DNA of 64,000 nt from DASVCN01 sp040905665 (GCA_040905665.1 JBBDRD010000037.1:1-64000), one strand, 5' to 3'; counted from the first letter of the stretch, positions 1-8,636 are shown. Numbers and translations are program-made. Notes: generated from the sequence alone by a model not told the origin.

Positions 1-8
1 AGTACCCC

Positions 9-194
9 ATGGCCAAGCACCCAGTACCCAAGAAGCGCACCTCTGCCTCGCGGCGCGACAAGAGACGTAGCCATCACGCACTCTTAGCCCCCACACTGGT
101 CGAGTGCCGGCAGTGCCACATCATGAAGCCCTCCCACACGGTATGCCCGGAGTGTGGATACTACAAGGACCGTCAGGTCCTCCCGGAGGCCTAG
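9..194 (+). CDS. rpmF: 50S ribosomal protein L32
   Basis: Small basic protein of 61 residues that binds 23S rRNA in the large ribosomal subunit. The N-terminus MAKHPVPKKRTS and the following RRSHHAL stretch are typical of L32. Four cysteines (Cys33, Cys36, Cys46, Cys49, as CRQC and CPEC) form the zinc-ribbon version of the protein. It sits directly upstream of fabH, as in many bacteria where rpmF heads the fatty-acid gene cluster. The ATG lies only eight bases from the window edge, so upstream signals cannot be judged. The sequence style matches Deinococcus-type L32 and is one reason for placing the window in Deinococcota. Confidence 0.96.
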   Translation: MAKHPVPKKRTSASRRDKRRSHHALLAPTLVECRQCHIMKPSHTVCPECGYYKDRQVLPEA

Positions 195-231
195 GCCCGG
201 TATCGGGTCCAGCACCAGTGACCGAACAACC

Positions 232-1257
232 GTGACCGAACAGAAGCTGCGTGCCGGCATCACGGCACTAGGCGCGTACGCGCCAGAAAAGGTTCTGACC
301 AACCAGGACCTCGAAGCGTTCATGGATACCACCGACGAGTGGATCCGCGCGCGCACCGGTATCAGGCGCCGGCACATCTCTGCCGATGACGAGTTCACCA
401 GTGATTTGGCGGTTAGCGCGGTCGAGGATCTCGTCGCACGGCACGGTCCGGATGCGTTGAGCGGTGTCGACATGGTCATAGTCGCAACGAATACGCCCGA
501 CGCCCTCTTCCCCGCGACTGCAGCGCTGGTGCAGGATCGCTTCAAGCTGAAGGCCGGGGCGTTCGATCTGCTGGCTGCCTGCACGGGCTGGCTTTATGCG
601 GTTTCCGTCGCCAAGGCCTATGTCGAGTCGGGGCAGTGCCGCAAGGTTCTCACTATCGGGGCCGAAGCGCTCACAAAGCTGGTCGACTGGAACGATCGCT
701 CGACGGCGGTCCTGTTCGGAGACGGTGCGGGCGCGGCAATCATCGAAGAGGTTCCGACGCCGTACGGGATACATTCGATGAAGCTCGGCGCCGACGGATC
801 GGGAGCAGCTCACTTGCACATGGGAGCGGTGGGCAAGTGCCTACCGGGTGGGGAACTGCTGAACGCGAAGCTCAAGATGAACGGGCGCGAGGTGTTCAAG
901 TTCGCCGTGCGAGTGATGAACACGGCCACTATCGAGGCGCTCGAGCTGGCCGGCATGAAAAGCGACGATATCAGCCTGTTCGTGCCACATCAGGCAAACT
1001 TGCGGATCATCGAGGCGGCGCGAGAGCGCTTGAACCTAGATGAGGACCGCGTCGTCGTGACGGTGGACGAATACGGCAACAACTCGACCGCCTCGATTCC
1101 GTTGGCGCTCAAGCATGCTCTCGATTCCGGCCGAATCGAAGATGGTGACCACCTTCTGCTCGTCTCATTCGGAGGCGGCCTCACCTGGGCGTCCGGAGTC
1201 ATCACCTGGTTTGGCAACGGGTATGGCAATGGCGCTGCTGGGGCGGTAACAGGGTGA
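232..1257 (+). CDS. fabH: Beta-ketoacyl-ACP synthase III (FabH)
   Basis: Condenses acetyl-CoA with malonyl-ACP to start type II fatty-acid synthesis in the cytosol. The thiolase-fold catalytic triad is visible: Cys117 in AACTGW, His253 in VPHQANLR and Asn283 in YGNNSTAS. About 341 residues from GTG 232 fits the family (about 320-335). The frame is open back to an ATG at 154, but that start would overlap rpmF by 41 bases and add a tail without homology. GTG 232 comes just before the first conserved strand (ITALGAYAPEKVLTN), though no clear Shine-Dalgarno precedes it, so the start is uncertain. The stop overlaps the fabD start by four bases (GTGA), indicating translational coupling. Confidence 0.93.
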   Translation: MTEQKLRAGITALGAYAPEKVLTNQDLEAFMDTTDEWIRARTGIRRRHISADDEFTSDLAVSAVEDLVARHGPDALSGVDMVIVATNTPDALFPATAALVQDRFKLKAGAFDLLAACTGWLYAVSVAKAYVESGQCRKVLTIGAEALTKLVDWNDRSTAVLFGDGAGAAIIEEVPTPYGIHSMKLGADGSGAAHLHMGAVGKCLPGGELLNAKLKMNGREVFKFAVRVMNTATIEALELAGMKSDDISLFVPHQANLRIIEAARERLNLDEDRVVVTVDEYGNNSTASIPLALKHALDSGRIEDGDHLLLVSFGGGLTWASGVITWFGNGYGNGAAGAVTG

Positions 1258-2192
1258 GCACAGGGGCCGGCGACCTTTGGGCCACCCCCCTGGCCGCTCT
1301 CTTCCCGGGCCAGAACTCACAAATTCTAGGCATGGGCCGCGAGCTCTACGAGAAGAGCGGGGCGGCCAAGCAGGTTCTGGATCAGGCCGAAGCGGCCCTG
1401 CCGGGACTTCTCGAGATCATGTGGGACGGCCCCGAAGAGCGGCTCAAGCTCACTGCCAATCAGCAGCCGGCGCTCGTCGCCGCTGGTGTCGCGGCTTTTG
1501 CCGCGTGGCAAGAAGCCGGCGGGGAGATGCCGACCTTTGCCGCCGGCCATAGCTTGGGCGAGTTCACCGCGCTGGTCGCCGCCGGCTCGCTTGCCCTGGG
1601 CGACGCCGTACAGATCGTTCGCAAGCGCGGGGAGTACATGCAGGAGGCGGTTCCACAGGGCAAAGGCGCCATGGCGGCAATCCTCAAGCTCGACGCCCAG
1701 TTCATCGAGCAGGTGTGCAGTGAGACCGAAGGGGTAGTGGAGATAGCCAACCTCAACGCCCCTGGCCAGACGGTCATCTCGGGCGAGGCGAAGGCTGTAG
1801 GGGCGGCTGGCGAACGTCTCGCCCGACAGCGCGCCAGGGTCGTCCCACTCAAGGTCTCCGCGCCCTTCCACTGTTCGCTGATGAAGCCCGCCGCCGATAA
1901 GCTGGCGCAGGATCTCGCCAATATCACCATGTCGTTGCCCACGTTTGGCGTCGTGAGCAACGTGACTGCCGACCTGCACGACGACGATCGGGCGATAGCG
2001 GGACTGCTCGTGCGGCAAGTGACCTCACCGGTGCGTTGGGTGGAGTCGCTACGCCGACTCCATTCGCTCGGCGCGCGACGTTTCGTTGAGTTCGGCAGCG
2101 GCAAGGTGCTTACGGGGCTGGTATCGCGTACCCTCGAGGACGTGAGCGCTCAAGCGGTTGTGGATATGGCTTCGCTCGAGGAGGCACTATGA
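1254..2192 (+). CDS. fabD: Malonyl-CoA:ACP transacylase (FabD)
   Basis: Transfers malonyl from CoA to acyl carrier protein, supplying extender units for fatty-acid synthesis. The 312-residue protein has the family N-terminal motif in the variant form FPGQNSQ (usually FPGQGSQ), the nucleophile Ser100 in GHSLGEF, and the catalytic His206 in APFHCSLM. It starts with GTG overlapping the fabH stop and ends with an ATGA overlap into fabG, so the three genes are tightly coupled. No features are missing. Confidence 0.95.
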   Translation: MSTGAGDLWATPLAALFPGQNSQILGMGRELYEKSGAAKQVLDQAEAALPGLLEIMWDGPEERLKLTANQQPALVAAGVAAFAAWQEAGGEMPTFAAGHSLGEFTALVAAGSLALGDAVQIVRKRGEYMQEAVPQGKGAMAAILKLDAQFIEQVCSETEGVVEIANLNAPGQTVISGEAKAVGAAGERLARQRARVVPLKVSAPFHCSLMKPAADKLAQDLANITMSLPTFGVVSNVTADLHDDDRAIAGLLVRQVTSPVRWVESLRRLHSLGARRFVEFGSGKVLTGLVSRTLEDVSAQAVVDMASLEEAL

Positions 2193-2950
2193 GCAGCCGT
2201 AACGCGCCCGCCGTAAAGCGGACCGTCCTGGTGACCGGTTCGAGTCGTGGCTTGGGCAAGGCGATGGCGCTGGAGTTCGGCTCGCGGGGCCACCGGGTGG
2301 CCGTGCACTACGTACGCTCCGAGGGGCCGGCGCAGGAGGTAGCCGAGGCGATCCGCAAGTCCGGGGGTGAAGCCCAGGTATTCGCGGCAGATGTAGCCGA
2401 CCCGCAAGCTTGTGCCGACCTGAACAAGGCGGTAGCCGAGGGGCTGGGCCCGGTCGAGGTGCTGGTCAACAACGCCGGCATCACCCGCGACACACTGGCC
2501 CTGCGGATGAAAGCCGATGACTGGCAGGCGGTAATCGACACGAACCTCGGCAGCGCCTTTCACTTGTCGAAGGCGGCTCTGCGCGCCATGCTCCGCTCGG
2601 GGTTCGGCCGAATCGTCAACGTCGCCTCGGTAGTGGGAATTATGGGCAATGTCGGGCAGGCTAACTACGTTTCGGCAAAGGCCGGACTCATCGGTCTGAC
2701 GAAGGCGCTGGCGCAGGAATACGCCGGCAAGGGGATTACCGTCAACGCGGTGGCGCCCGGCTTCATAGAATCGGACATGACCGCGGAACTCGGCGATTCT
2801 CTGCGTGAAACGTACCTTTCCCGGATTCCGGCGGGACGCTTTGGCGCTCCCGAAGAGGTGGCCACTGTGGTCGCATTCCTGGCGTCGGACGACGCATCCT
2901 ATGTAAATGGCCAAACCCTGCCGGTAGACGGCGGAATGGTCATGCATTGA
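2189..2950 (+). CDS. fabG: 3-oxoacyl-ACP reductase (FabG)
   Basis: NADPH-dependent short-chain dehydrogenase that reduces 3-ketoacyl-ACP in the elongation cycle. The Rossmann motif TGSSRGLG is at residues 16-23 and NNAG near residue 94. The catalytic Ser147, Tyr160 and Lys164 are in order, and the protein ends with the usual NGQTLPVDGGMVM. It has 253 residues. A strong Shine-Dalgarno (GAGGAGG) precedes the ATG that overlaps the fabD stop. The gene is followed by a 97-base gap with its own promoter-like sequence before acpP. Confidence 0.95.
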   Translation: MSSRNAPAVKRTVLVTGSSRGLGKAMALEFGSRGHRVAVHYVRSEGPAQEVAEAIRKSGGEAQVFAADVADPQACADLNKAVAEGLGPVEVLVNNAGITRDTLALRMKADDWQAVIDTNLGSAFHLSKAALRAMLRSGFGRIVNVASVVGIMGNVGQANYVSAKAGLIGLTKALAQEYAGKGITVNAVAPGFIESDMTAELGDSLRETYLSRIPAGRFGAPEEVATVVAFLASDDASYVNGQTLPVDGGMVMH

Positions 2951-2957
2951 TGGTAGA

Positions 2958-2985
2958 TTGCGAGCGGCCTGACCCCTGCTAGACT
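2958..2985 (+). promoter_or_regulatory. Candidate promoter of acpP
   Basis: TTGCGA (2958-2963), a 16-base spacer and TAGACT (2980-2985) resemble a sigma-70 type promoter. It is placed to drive acpP separately from the coupled fabHDG genes, leaving a leader of roughly 55 bases. Seen by eye only; the -35 box matches the consensus at four of six positions. Confidence 0.35.
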
Positions 2986-3047
2986 GGGGCCGATCGCGGC
3001 ACACAGTTTGAGTTACGGCGTTGGTCAACTGCGTTAAGGAGGACATC

Positions 3048-3287
3048 ATGGACGAGCAGGCGATCCTGGAGAAGATCAAGGAAGTAGTTGCCGACAAGCT
3101 GGATAGCGATCCGGGCGAGGTGAACGAGAAGGCGTCGTTCGTCGACGACCTGGGCGCCGACTCCCTCGACGTAGTCGAGTTGATCATGGGACTCGAGGAC
3201 GAGTTCGGGATCGAGATCAGCGATGAGGAAGCGGAGAACATCCGGACGGTCGGCGACGCTGTAGCATTCATCAACCAGAAGCAGTAA
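3048..3287 (+). CDS. acpP: Acyl carrier protein
   Basis: Carrier of growing acyl chains in type II fatty-acid synthesis. The 79-residue acidic helical protein has the phosphopantetheine attachment site Ser39 in DLGADSLDVVEL. An upstream in-frame start (3021) exists, but the ATG at 3048 is preceded by a good Shine-Dalgarno, AAGGAGG, at 3035-3042 and gives the canonical length. It lies between fabG and fabF as in most bacterial clusters. A separate promoter-like sequence upstream would allow the high expression this protein usually needs. Confidence 0.97.
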   Translation: MDEQAILEKIKEVVADKLDSDPGEVNEKASFVDDLGADSLDVVELIMGLEDEFGIEISDEEAENIRTVGDAVAFINQKQ

Positions 3288-3381
3288 CGGACTCATTTTC
3301 TCCGGCAGCGTGAACGCGATCTTCCGGCTTGCCGTCCCTACAGCTTCCGGGCGGTAGTCGAAAGGCTAAGGAAATGCAGCT

Positions 3382-4611
3382 ATGAAGAGAGTTGTCGTCA
3401 CAGGGGTCGGTCCGGTCACTCCAATAGGAGTGGGCGCCAAGGCCTTCCTAAAGGCCCAGCACGAGGCATGCAACGGCATCGGCCCGATTACCCGGTTCGA
3501 TGCCGGCGACCTCTCGGTGCAGATTGCCGGGGAGGTGGATGTCGATCTGGGCCCTTACATGGATCGCAAGGAGGCCAAGCGGATCGACCGTTTCGTGCAG
3601 CTCGCGATGGTGGGCGCCGCCCTGGCCATGGAGGATGCCGGCCTTTCCGAAGTGGATTTGGCCGGCGAGCAGACGGGCACCTGCATTGGAAGCGGCATCG
3701 GTGGGCTCGAGACCTGGGAGCAGGAATCGAAGACCCGATTCCAACGCAACCCGATGCGCATGAGCCCTTTCTTCATCCCTAAGCTCATCGCCAACATGGC
3801 CAGCGGGCACATAGCCATGCGTTATGGGCTACTAGGTCCCTCAAGCACGGTCGTGACCGCCTGCGCTACCGGCGCGGGCGCCATTGGAGACGCCTTCCGG
3901 GTGATCGAACGAGGAGAGGCCGACTTCATGGTAACTGGAGGCGCCGAGGCTTGCGTTACCCCGATGGGTATTGGCGGTTTCGCGGTCATGAAGGCTCTGT
4001 CGACGCGAAACGACAGTCCCGAGACGGCCAGCAGGCCATTCACCGCCTCTCGCGACGGATTCGTAGCCGGAGAGGGCGCCGGCATCATCATCCTCGAGGA
4101 GCTCGAACACGCCAAGGCGCGCGGCGCGCGTATCTACGCCGAGATCACCGGTTATGCCACCTCCAGCGATGCCCACCACATCACGGCTCCTGCCCCTGGG
4201 GGCGCCGGCGCGGTTCGCTGCATGCGTTGGGCCTTGCGTTCGGCGGGGATCGACAAGGACCAGATCGGCTACATCAACGCCCACGGCACCAGCACGCCGG
4301 CCAACGACCTGAACGAGACGCTTGCCTTCAAGACTGTTTGGGGTGACGCGAAGTCGGTCCCGCCGATCTCCTCCACGAAGTCGATGACGGGCCACACGCT
4401 GGGTGCGGCCGGAGGCATCGAGGCGATCGCCTCGGTCCAGGCGATCGACAGCGGCGTGCTCCCTCCCACCCGCAACTACACCGATCCCGACCCGGAGCTA
4501 GATCTCGACTACATCCCCAATGAGGCACGGGAGAAGCGCGTCGATCACGTGCTCTCGACCAATTTCGCCTTCGGTGGGCAGAACGCGGCATTGGTGTTCA
4601 AGCGCATCTGA
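3382..4611 (+). CDS. fabF: Beta-ketoacyl-ACP synthase II (FabF)
   Basis: Elongating condensing enzyme of fatty-acid synthesis. The 409-residue protein has the active-site Cys161 in VVTACATGAGAIGDA, His301 in NAHGTSTPANDLNE, Lys333 and His338 in STKSMTGHTLGAAG, and the closing NFAFGGQNAALVFKR. AAGGAAA upstream of the ATG is an acceptable ribosome-binding site. It is separated from acpP by 94 bases and from the next gene by 24 bases. It completes the initiation and elongation set; dehydratase and enoyl reductase genes are not in this window. Confidence 0.96.
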   Translation: MKRVVVTGVGPVTPIGVGAKAFLKAQHEACNGIGPITRFDAGDLSVQIAGEVDVDLGPYMDRKEAKRIDRFVQLAMVGAALAMEDAGLSEVDLAGEQTGTCIGSGIGGLETWEQESKTRFQRNPMRMSPFFIPKLIANMASGHIAMRYGLLGPSSTVVTACATGAGAIGDAFRVIERGEADFMVTGGAEACVTPMGIGGFAVMKALSTRNDSPETASRPFTASRDGFVAGEGAGIIILEELEHAKARGARIYAEITGYATSSDAHHITAPAPGGAGAVRCMRWALRSAGIDKDQIGYINAHGTSTPANDLNETLAFKTVWGDAKSVPPISSTKSMTGHTLGAAGGIEAIASVQAIDSGVLPPTRNYTDPDPELDLDYIPNEAREKRVDHVLSTNFAFGGQNAALVFKRI

Positions 4612-4635
4612 TATCCCGAATCGAAGCGGATCGCC

Positions 4636-5016
4636 ATGACCGCCATCGGCCGGAACGAGATTAGCGTGGACGAGATTAGCGTGGACGTCGTTACCTGGGA
4701 CGAATTCGCAAAGGTCGAGCTGCGTGTCGGCACGGTGGTGCGCACTGAGGCATTTCCCAAAGCGCGCAAACCGGCGTACAAGATATGGGTCGACTTCGGC
4801 GGGCTGGGAGTGAAGCAGACCAGCGCGCAGGTAACGGCCGTTTATGGGGCCGAGGAACTGGTGGGGCGCCAGGTGCTAGGCGTCGTCAACCTACCACCCA
4901 AGCGGATCGCCGGCTTCGAATCGCAGTTCCTGCTCACCGGCTTCGCTGGTGAGGATGGCGGCGTGGTTCTCGCGCAACCCGAGAGAAGCGTACCCAACGG
5001 CAGCAAGTTGTTCTGA
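4636..5016 (+). CDS. CsaA-like tRNA-binding-domain protein
   Basis: A 126-residue OB-fold protein of the CsaA / tRNA-binding domain (EMAP-II-like) family. The core from about residue 20 (WDEFAKVELRVGTVV) through RKPAYKIWVDFG, the TAVY stretch and VVNLPPKRIAGFESQFLLTG matches the family, which is usually about 110 residues. CsaA proteins have been described as chaperones with export-related activity, but the role here is inferred from family only. Its N-terminus carries a five-residue tandem duplication (EISVD twice) from a perfect 15-bp repeat at 4656-4685. The true start could therefore lie at one of the in-frame GTG codons inside the repeat. It may be co-transcribed with fabF. Confidence 0.85.
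   Translation: MTAIGRNEISVDEISVDVVTWDEFAKVELRVGTVVRTEAFPKARKPAYKIWVDFGGLGVKQTSAQVTAVYGAEELVGRQVLGVVNLPPKRIAGFESQFLLTGFAGEDGGVVLAQPERSVPNGSKLF
4656..4685 (+). repeat. 15-bp perfect tandem duplication at a gene start
   Basis: CGAGATTAGCGTGGA occurs twice head to tail (4656-4670, 4671-4685). It is in frame within the 5-prime end of the CsaA-like gene, and each copy contains a potential GTG start codon. It is one of several 14-17-bp tandem duplications at gene starts or junctions in this window. Confidence 0.9.
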
Positions 5017-5084
5017 GCGCCTTGCTCATTTCGGCATTGCTCGATGGGCTCATGGCACGTCCAGCTTCATGGGAACCGTAGGGC

Positions 5085-5264
5085 TCAGGCGCCCGACCTG
5101 CGCTGGCGCGTACCAGAGGGACGTGCCCGAACTGCCGCCGGCTGGCGCCTTCTCCTCTGGTTGCTTTCGCGTCCCTTCCTCGCGGCGCGGTAGGTGGCGG
5201 CAAGTCCGGCGACGCTCGCGAGAGCGGCCAAGGCCAGTGCTGGTGCGGTCTCCACGGCTTCCAC
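5085..5264 (-). CDS. Candidate small basic membrane protein (59 aa)
   Basis: Candidate gene inside an otherwise empty 450-base stretch between the CsaA-like gene and the DtxR-type regulator. GTG at 5264 is preceded by GAGGAGG at about five bases spacing. The product begins VEAVETAP, then has one hydrophobic stretch (ALALAALASVAGLAATY) and a strongly basic tail rich in Arg. This fits a single-pass membrane peptide with a positively charged cytosolic end. No homologue is recognised. Other frames in the region look like chance, and the remainder of 5017-5468 shows nothing recognisable. Conservation in relatives would be needed to accept it. Confidence 0.35.
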   Translation of the reverse strand: MEAVETAPALALAALASVAGLAATYRAARKGRESNQRRRRQPAAVRARPSGTRQRRSGA

Positions 5265-5468
5265 AATTCCTCCTCGACAGAGCCGTCACTGCGTACCCAG
5301 GCCTTCACCCGTGGACGACAGCTTCTCTGTCCCTGCATGCTAGGTCGGCACATGCTCCCAGACCTCGCCTTATCCCACGGTCCGTCGACGTGGCACTGAT
5401 CCTCCACCCACGCGATAGACTCGGGGCATCATGATCGAGTGCCCACGAGCGCGCATGGACCGCGATCG

Positions 5469-6185
5469 ATGACCGACCAGCCCGATGGCGTTCGTCCCTC
5501 CAGGCTCGTAACGAGTGCTGTCGAGGATTACCTTAAGGCTCTATTCGAGTTGGGTGAGCAGTCGATAAAAACCCAGGCATTAGCGGCGGCACTCGCGGTT
5601 AGCCCGGCATCGGTGACGGGGATGCTCAGGAAACTCTCCGAACTTCACCTGATCGAGTACGAGCCGTACCAGGGTGCCTCGCTCACGCCGGCCGGGCGAA
5701 AGATGGCGCTAGAAACGGTCCGTCACCACCGACTTATCGAGACCTATCTCGCCGAAGCCCTCGGTTACGAGTGGCACGAAGTCCATGACGAGGCCGAGAA
5801 ACTGGAGCACCACATCAGCGAGGAGTTCGAGGACCGGATTGCCGATGTTCTCGGCCACCCCACCCACGACCCCCATGGTGACCCGATCCCTGCTCGGGAT
5901 GGTCGACTGCCCGACGACACAGGGTCGCCCTTGGTGAACTGGGACGTGGGGACCCGCCTCAGAATCACCCGAATTACCGACCAGCGCAGCGAAGTACTGC
6001 GTTACCTCGACACGCACGGCCTGGTGCCGGGGAGCGAGGTCATCATGGTCGACATAGCACCACTCTCGGGCCCGCTCACGCTCGTACGCGACGGTCATAC
6101 GCTGGCGGTCTCATTCGAACTTGCAGAGAGGATCCACGCCGCCCGGTTACCCTCACCTTCAGTACCTATCGCAAGCGAGCGATAA
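5469..6185 (+). CDS. DtxR/MntR-family metal-dependent repressor
   Basis: Metal-sensing transcriptional repressor that probably controls manganese or iron homeostasis. The 238-residue protein has a winged helix-turn-helix (about 15-75, with ALAAALAVSPASVTGMLRKL) and a dimerisation/metal domain with RHHRLIETYL, EAEKLEHHISEEF and HPTHDPHGDPIP. A C-terminal SH3-like FeoA domain (about 160-225) makes it the long DtxR form. The start at 5469 precedes the first conserved helix; an upstream GTG at 5439 is possible. No clear Shine-Dalgarno was seen for either. Its 3-prime end overlaps the convergent murJ by 20 bases. Which metal it senses cannot be told from the sequence. Confidence 0.88.
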   Translation: MTDQPDGVRPSRLVTSAVEDYLKALFELGEQSIKTQALAAALAVSPASVTGMLRKLSELHLIEYEPYQGASLTPAGRKMALETVRHHRLIETYLAEALGYEWHEVHDEAEKLEHHISEEFEDRIADVLGHPTHDPHGDPIPARDGRLPDDTGSPLVNWDVGTRLRITRITDQRSEVLRYLDTHGLVPGSEVIMVDIAPLSGPLTLVRDGHTLAVSFELAERIHAARLPSPSVPIASER

Positions 6186-7836
6186 GCATCGCAACGAGAG
6201 CACGCATCTCCTTCACGCCCAAGGACCAGGCTGCCGCTCCGTAGACCGACGCAAAAACCGCAGCCCCAACGGCGAATGTCGCTACCGCACCTAACCAGCC
6301 GTCCCCGATCACGATGCCGCTCGACCGGGAATCGAAGGGGGCGGGAGCGGCGAAGAACTCCTGGCCAAACGAACCCAGGACAAGTAGCACAGCGGCCGCC
6401 GCCAACAGAGCCGCCAGCCAAACGCGAGCAACGCCGTCAAGCAACTCCCGTAGCGGCAACCGCTCCATCCGCGACACCAACATTACTGTGACGAGCAGCT
6501 GCGCCCAGGCCGCTATGACCGCGCCCCAGGACAACCCCGCGATTCCCAACGGCTCCACCAACGCTAAATACAGGGCCCCCTGCAGTACCAGGGTGCCCAA
6601 AACCACCAGCACGGGAGTAACGATCTGGCGACGTATGTAGAACGTGCGCACCAGCAGGTTGAACATCCCGATCGGAAACACCGCCAAGCCCAGTGGCGCA
6701 GTGGCGGCAATCGAACCGAACAACCGTGCATCGTCCAGCGGGCCCCCCAGCAACTCACGCCAGTTGAAGGCCACCTGCACCGCCGGAGCGGCCAGCACCG
6801 ACAGCCCCAGGCCCGCTGGAACCGTGAGGAAAGCGATCAGCCGCAATCCTTCGACCAGAGTTGGCGCGAAGGACTCCGGTTCGTCGGCAGCGTGCGCGGA
6901 AAGGCGGGAGTAGTAGGCGAGAGCCGGGGAGATCGAGAACAGTCCGAGCATCAGGCTCAGGAAGAGATCGGCATTCACGAACGCGTTCTGGGCACCGGTG
7001 AACAGGCCCGTCACCAGGTTCGACGCCAGCACATTGAGCATCTGCCTGCCGCTGGTCGTGAAGGTGAATGGCAGCATCAGCAGTAAAACCCCACCCAATG
7101 CCGGATGCCACAGCCCTCGAACGCTTGGCAGAAGTCGGTAGCGGGCAAGCGCGGGAAGCTGAATCAGTAACTGACCCAGTCCGCCGAGCACGTGTGCGAG
7201 CGTGAGCATTACGGCTTGACCGGGAAAGAGCGCCATCATCGTGACAGTCACGACGTTGAGCATCACCGGCGCCCAGGCCGGCGCCAGGAAGCGCTCCTCG
7301 GCGTTCAGGACACCCATCGCCAAGGCCGAGAAAGATATTGCGGGCAGGAACGGAAACACGATGCGGATGAGCCTGGTCGTGAGTTCCACGTCGACGATGT
7401 CCGGGTCGCCGATCAGCAGCCGGGCGAGAAGGGGCGCCGATAGGTATGCGAGGAGCATCAGCAGGCCGTTGACCAGGGCGAGCAGACCCAACAAAGCGCC
7501 TGTTAAACGCCGCCTCTCCTCAGGCTGCAATCTTCGGTACACCGGCACGAACGAGTTGGTGAGCGCTCCTTCGGCCAGGAGTTCGCGGAACAGGTTCGGC
7601 ACCCGGAAGGCGGTGAGGAACGCGTCGGAGACGGCCGCCGGAAAGAACTGCGTGAGGATCGAGTTTCGGAAGAGGCCGGTGACTCTGCTAGCGAGCGTGC
7701 CCACCATGAGCGTGAGAGCCCCCCGCGCGCTCGAGCGTCGCGGCTTGCGATCACGGGCATCGGTGGGCGGATCGGGGGCTGCTGGATCCACGGCCCCATC
7801 TTCGCACTTGCCGTCAGTGAACGTGTACGCCGCCAT
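6166..7836 (-). CDS. murJ: Lipid II flippase MurJ (MviN)
   Basis: Polytopic membrane protein that flips lipid II across the cytoplasmic membrane for peptidoglycan synthesis. The core begins with GALTLMVGTLASRVTGLFRN, then AFRVPNLFRELLAEGALTNSFVPVY, a hallmark of MviN/MurJ. About 14 hydrophobic segments follow across 556 residues. The N-terminal 35 residues are polar, proline- and charge-rich, and absent from most family members. The start is uncertain: ATG 7836 is chosen because the alternative at 7884 is a TTG that would abut the divergent gene. The 3-prime end overlaps the convergent regulator gene. Confidence 0.92.
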   Translation of the reverse strand: MAAYTFTDGKCEDGAVDPAAPDPPTDARDRKPRRSSARGALTLMVGTLASRVTGLFRNSILTQFFPAAVSDAFLTAFRVPNLFRELLAEGALTNSFVPVYRRLQPEERRRLTGALLGLLALVNGLLMLLAYLSAPLLARLLIGDPDIVDVELTTRLIRIVFPFLPAISFSALAMGVLNAEERFLAPAWAPVMLNVVTVTMMALFPGQAVMLTLAHVLGGLGQLLIQLPALARYRLLPSVRGLWHPALGGVLLLMLPFTFTTSGRQMLNVLASNLVTGLFTGAQNAFVNADLFLSLMLGLFSISPALAYYSRLSAHAADEPESFAPTLVEGLRLIAFLTVPAGLGLSVLAAPAVQVAFNWRELLGGPLDDARLFGSIAATAPLGLAVFPIGMFNLLVRTFYIRRQIVTPVLVVLGTLVLQGALYLALVEPLGIAGLSWGAVIAAWAQLLVTVMLVSRMERLPLRELLDGVARVWLAALLAAAAVLLVLGSFGQEFFAAPAPFDSRSSGIVIGDGWLGAVATFAVGAAVFASVYGAAAWSLGVKEMRALVAMLIARLR

Positions 7837-7919
7837 GTTTGCACCAGGTAGAACCCCGCTAAGCTCCAGGCACGCCCAACCCAATGAGGGCGGACCGAAC
7901 GCCTCCGGAAGGAGGAGAT

Positions 7920-8591
7920 ATGAGATCGATTTCTAGGCTCTACGAGCGCTTGGAGGACGCCACCGCGGCCGCCGAGGCACTCATCCTGGCCGACTTCGAC
8001 CAAGCCTCCGTAAGCCTCATTTCACCGCGGTCGTCACAATCGCTTGGATTCGACTCGATGGACGACATGGAGGTGCGGGACGACCCGGACGGGATGGCGG
8101 CCGGAGCGGCGATCGGCGCCAGCGTGGGTGCGGCGGTCGGGGGCGCGACTGGATTACTGATGGGGCTCGGACTCCTGGTCATCCCCGGAATCGGGCCGGC
8201 CCTGGCGATCGGACCACTCGCCTCGGCAATCGCTGGGCTCAGTGTGGGCGGAGCAACCGGCGGCGTTACCGGGGCGCTCGCGCGCGGCGGCGTTCCTCCG
8301 CTCGACTCGAACGAGTACAGCCTGGCGTTACGGCGCGGTGAAACGCTTTTGTTCCTGCAGGTTCCGGCCGAAAGGATGATCGAGGCAGGCACCATTCTCG
8401 ATCAGCACGACCCGGTCCGGATGGCCAATAGTCGTGCCGAGCTGCTCGAAGGGGGACATGAACGCAGGATGCACGACGGAGGTGCGGAGCTTCGAGCTCG
8501 TCGGGCCGGCGAACGTAGACGCGACCGGCTCACCCGGGTGAGGCATGACGATCCGCGCTACCCGCGGGAGGACGCCTACGACGACGCCTGA
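7920..8591 (+). CDS. Glycine-zipper protein with stress-protein-like N-terminus
   Basis: Conserved-looking protein of 223 residues, function unknown. Residues 1-45 (MRSISRLYERLEDATAAAEALILADF) resemble the alpha-beta fold of general-stress proteins of the YflT/17M type that read ALYDSREEA. Residues about 60-125 form a long Gly/Ala-rich glycine-zipper region likely to insert in or associate with membrane. After it comes a short strand region (RRGETLLFLQVPAERMIEAGTIL) and a charged Arg/Asp-rich tail. AAGGAGGAGAT upstream of ATG 7920 is an excellent ribosome-binding site and fixes the start. It is divergent from murJ and convergent with a ferredoxin. A stress or envelope role is only a guess. 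Confidence 0.7.
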   Translation: MRSISRLYERLEDATAAAEALILADFDQASVSLISPRSSQSLGFDSMDDMEVRDDPDGMAAGAAIGASVGAAVGGATGLLMGLGLLVIPGIGPALAIGPLASAIAGLSVGGATGGVTGALARGGVPPLDSNEYSLALRRGETLLFLQVPAERMIEAGTILDQHDPVRMANSRAELLEGGHERRMHDGGAELRARRAGERRRDRLTRVRHDDPRYPREDAYDDA

Positions 8592-8616
8592 TCTTCGGCA
8601 TGCGAATCGATCAGGC
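8586..8616. terminator. Inverted repeat between convergent genes
   Basis: GCCTGATC (8586-8593) and GATCAGGC (8609-8616) form a perfect 8-bp stem with a 15-base loop. It overlaps the stop codon of the glycine-zipper gene and faces the end of the ferredoxin gene. There is no T-tract, so termination in either direction is a suggestion. Confidence 0.35.
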
Positions 8617-8636
8617 ATCCGACCTAAGCTGTGGCC

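Noticed and set aside
84..1229. Reading frames on the minus strand under rpmF-fabH
   Set aside because: They are shadows of well-identified genes on the plus strand.
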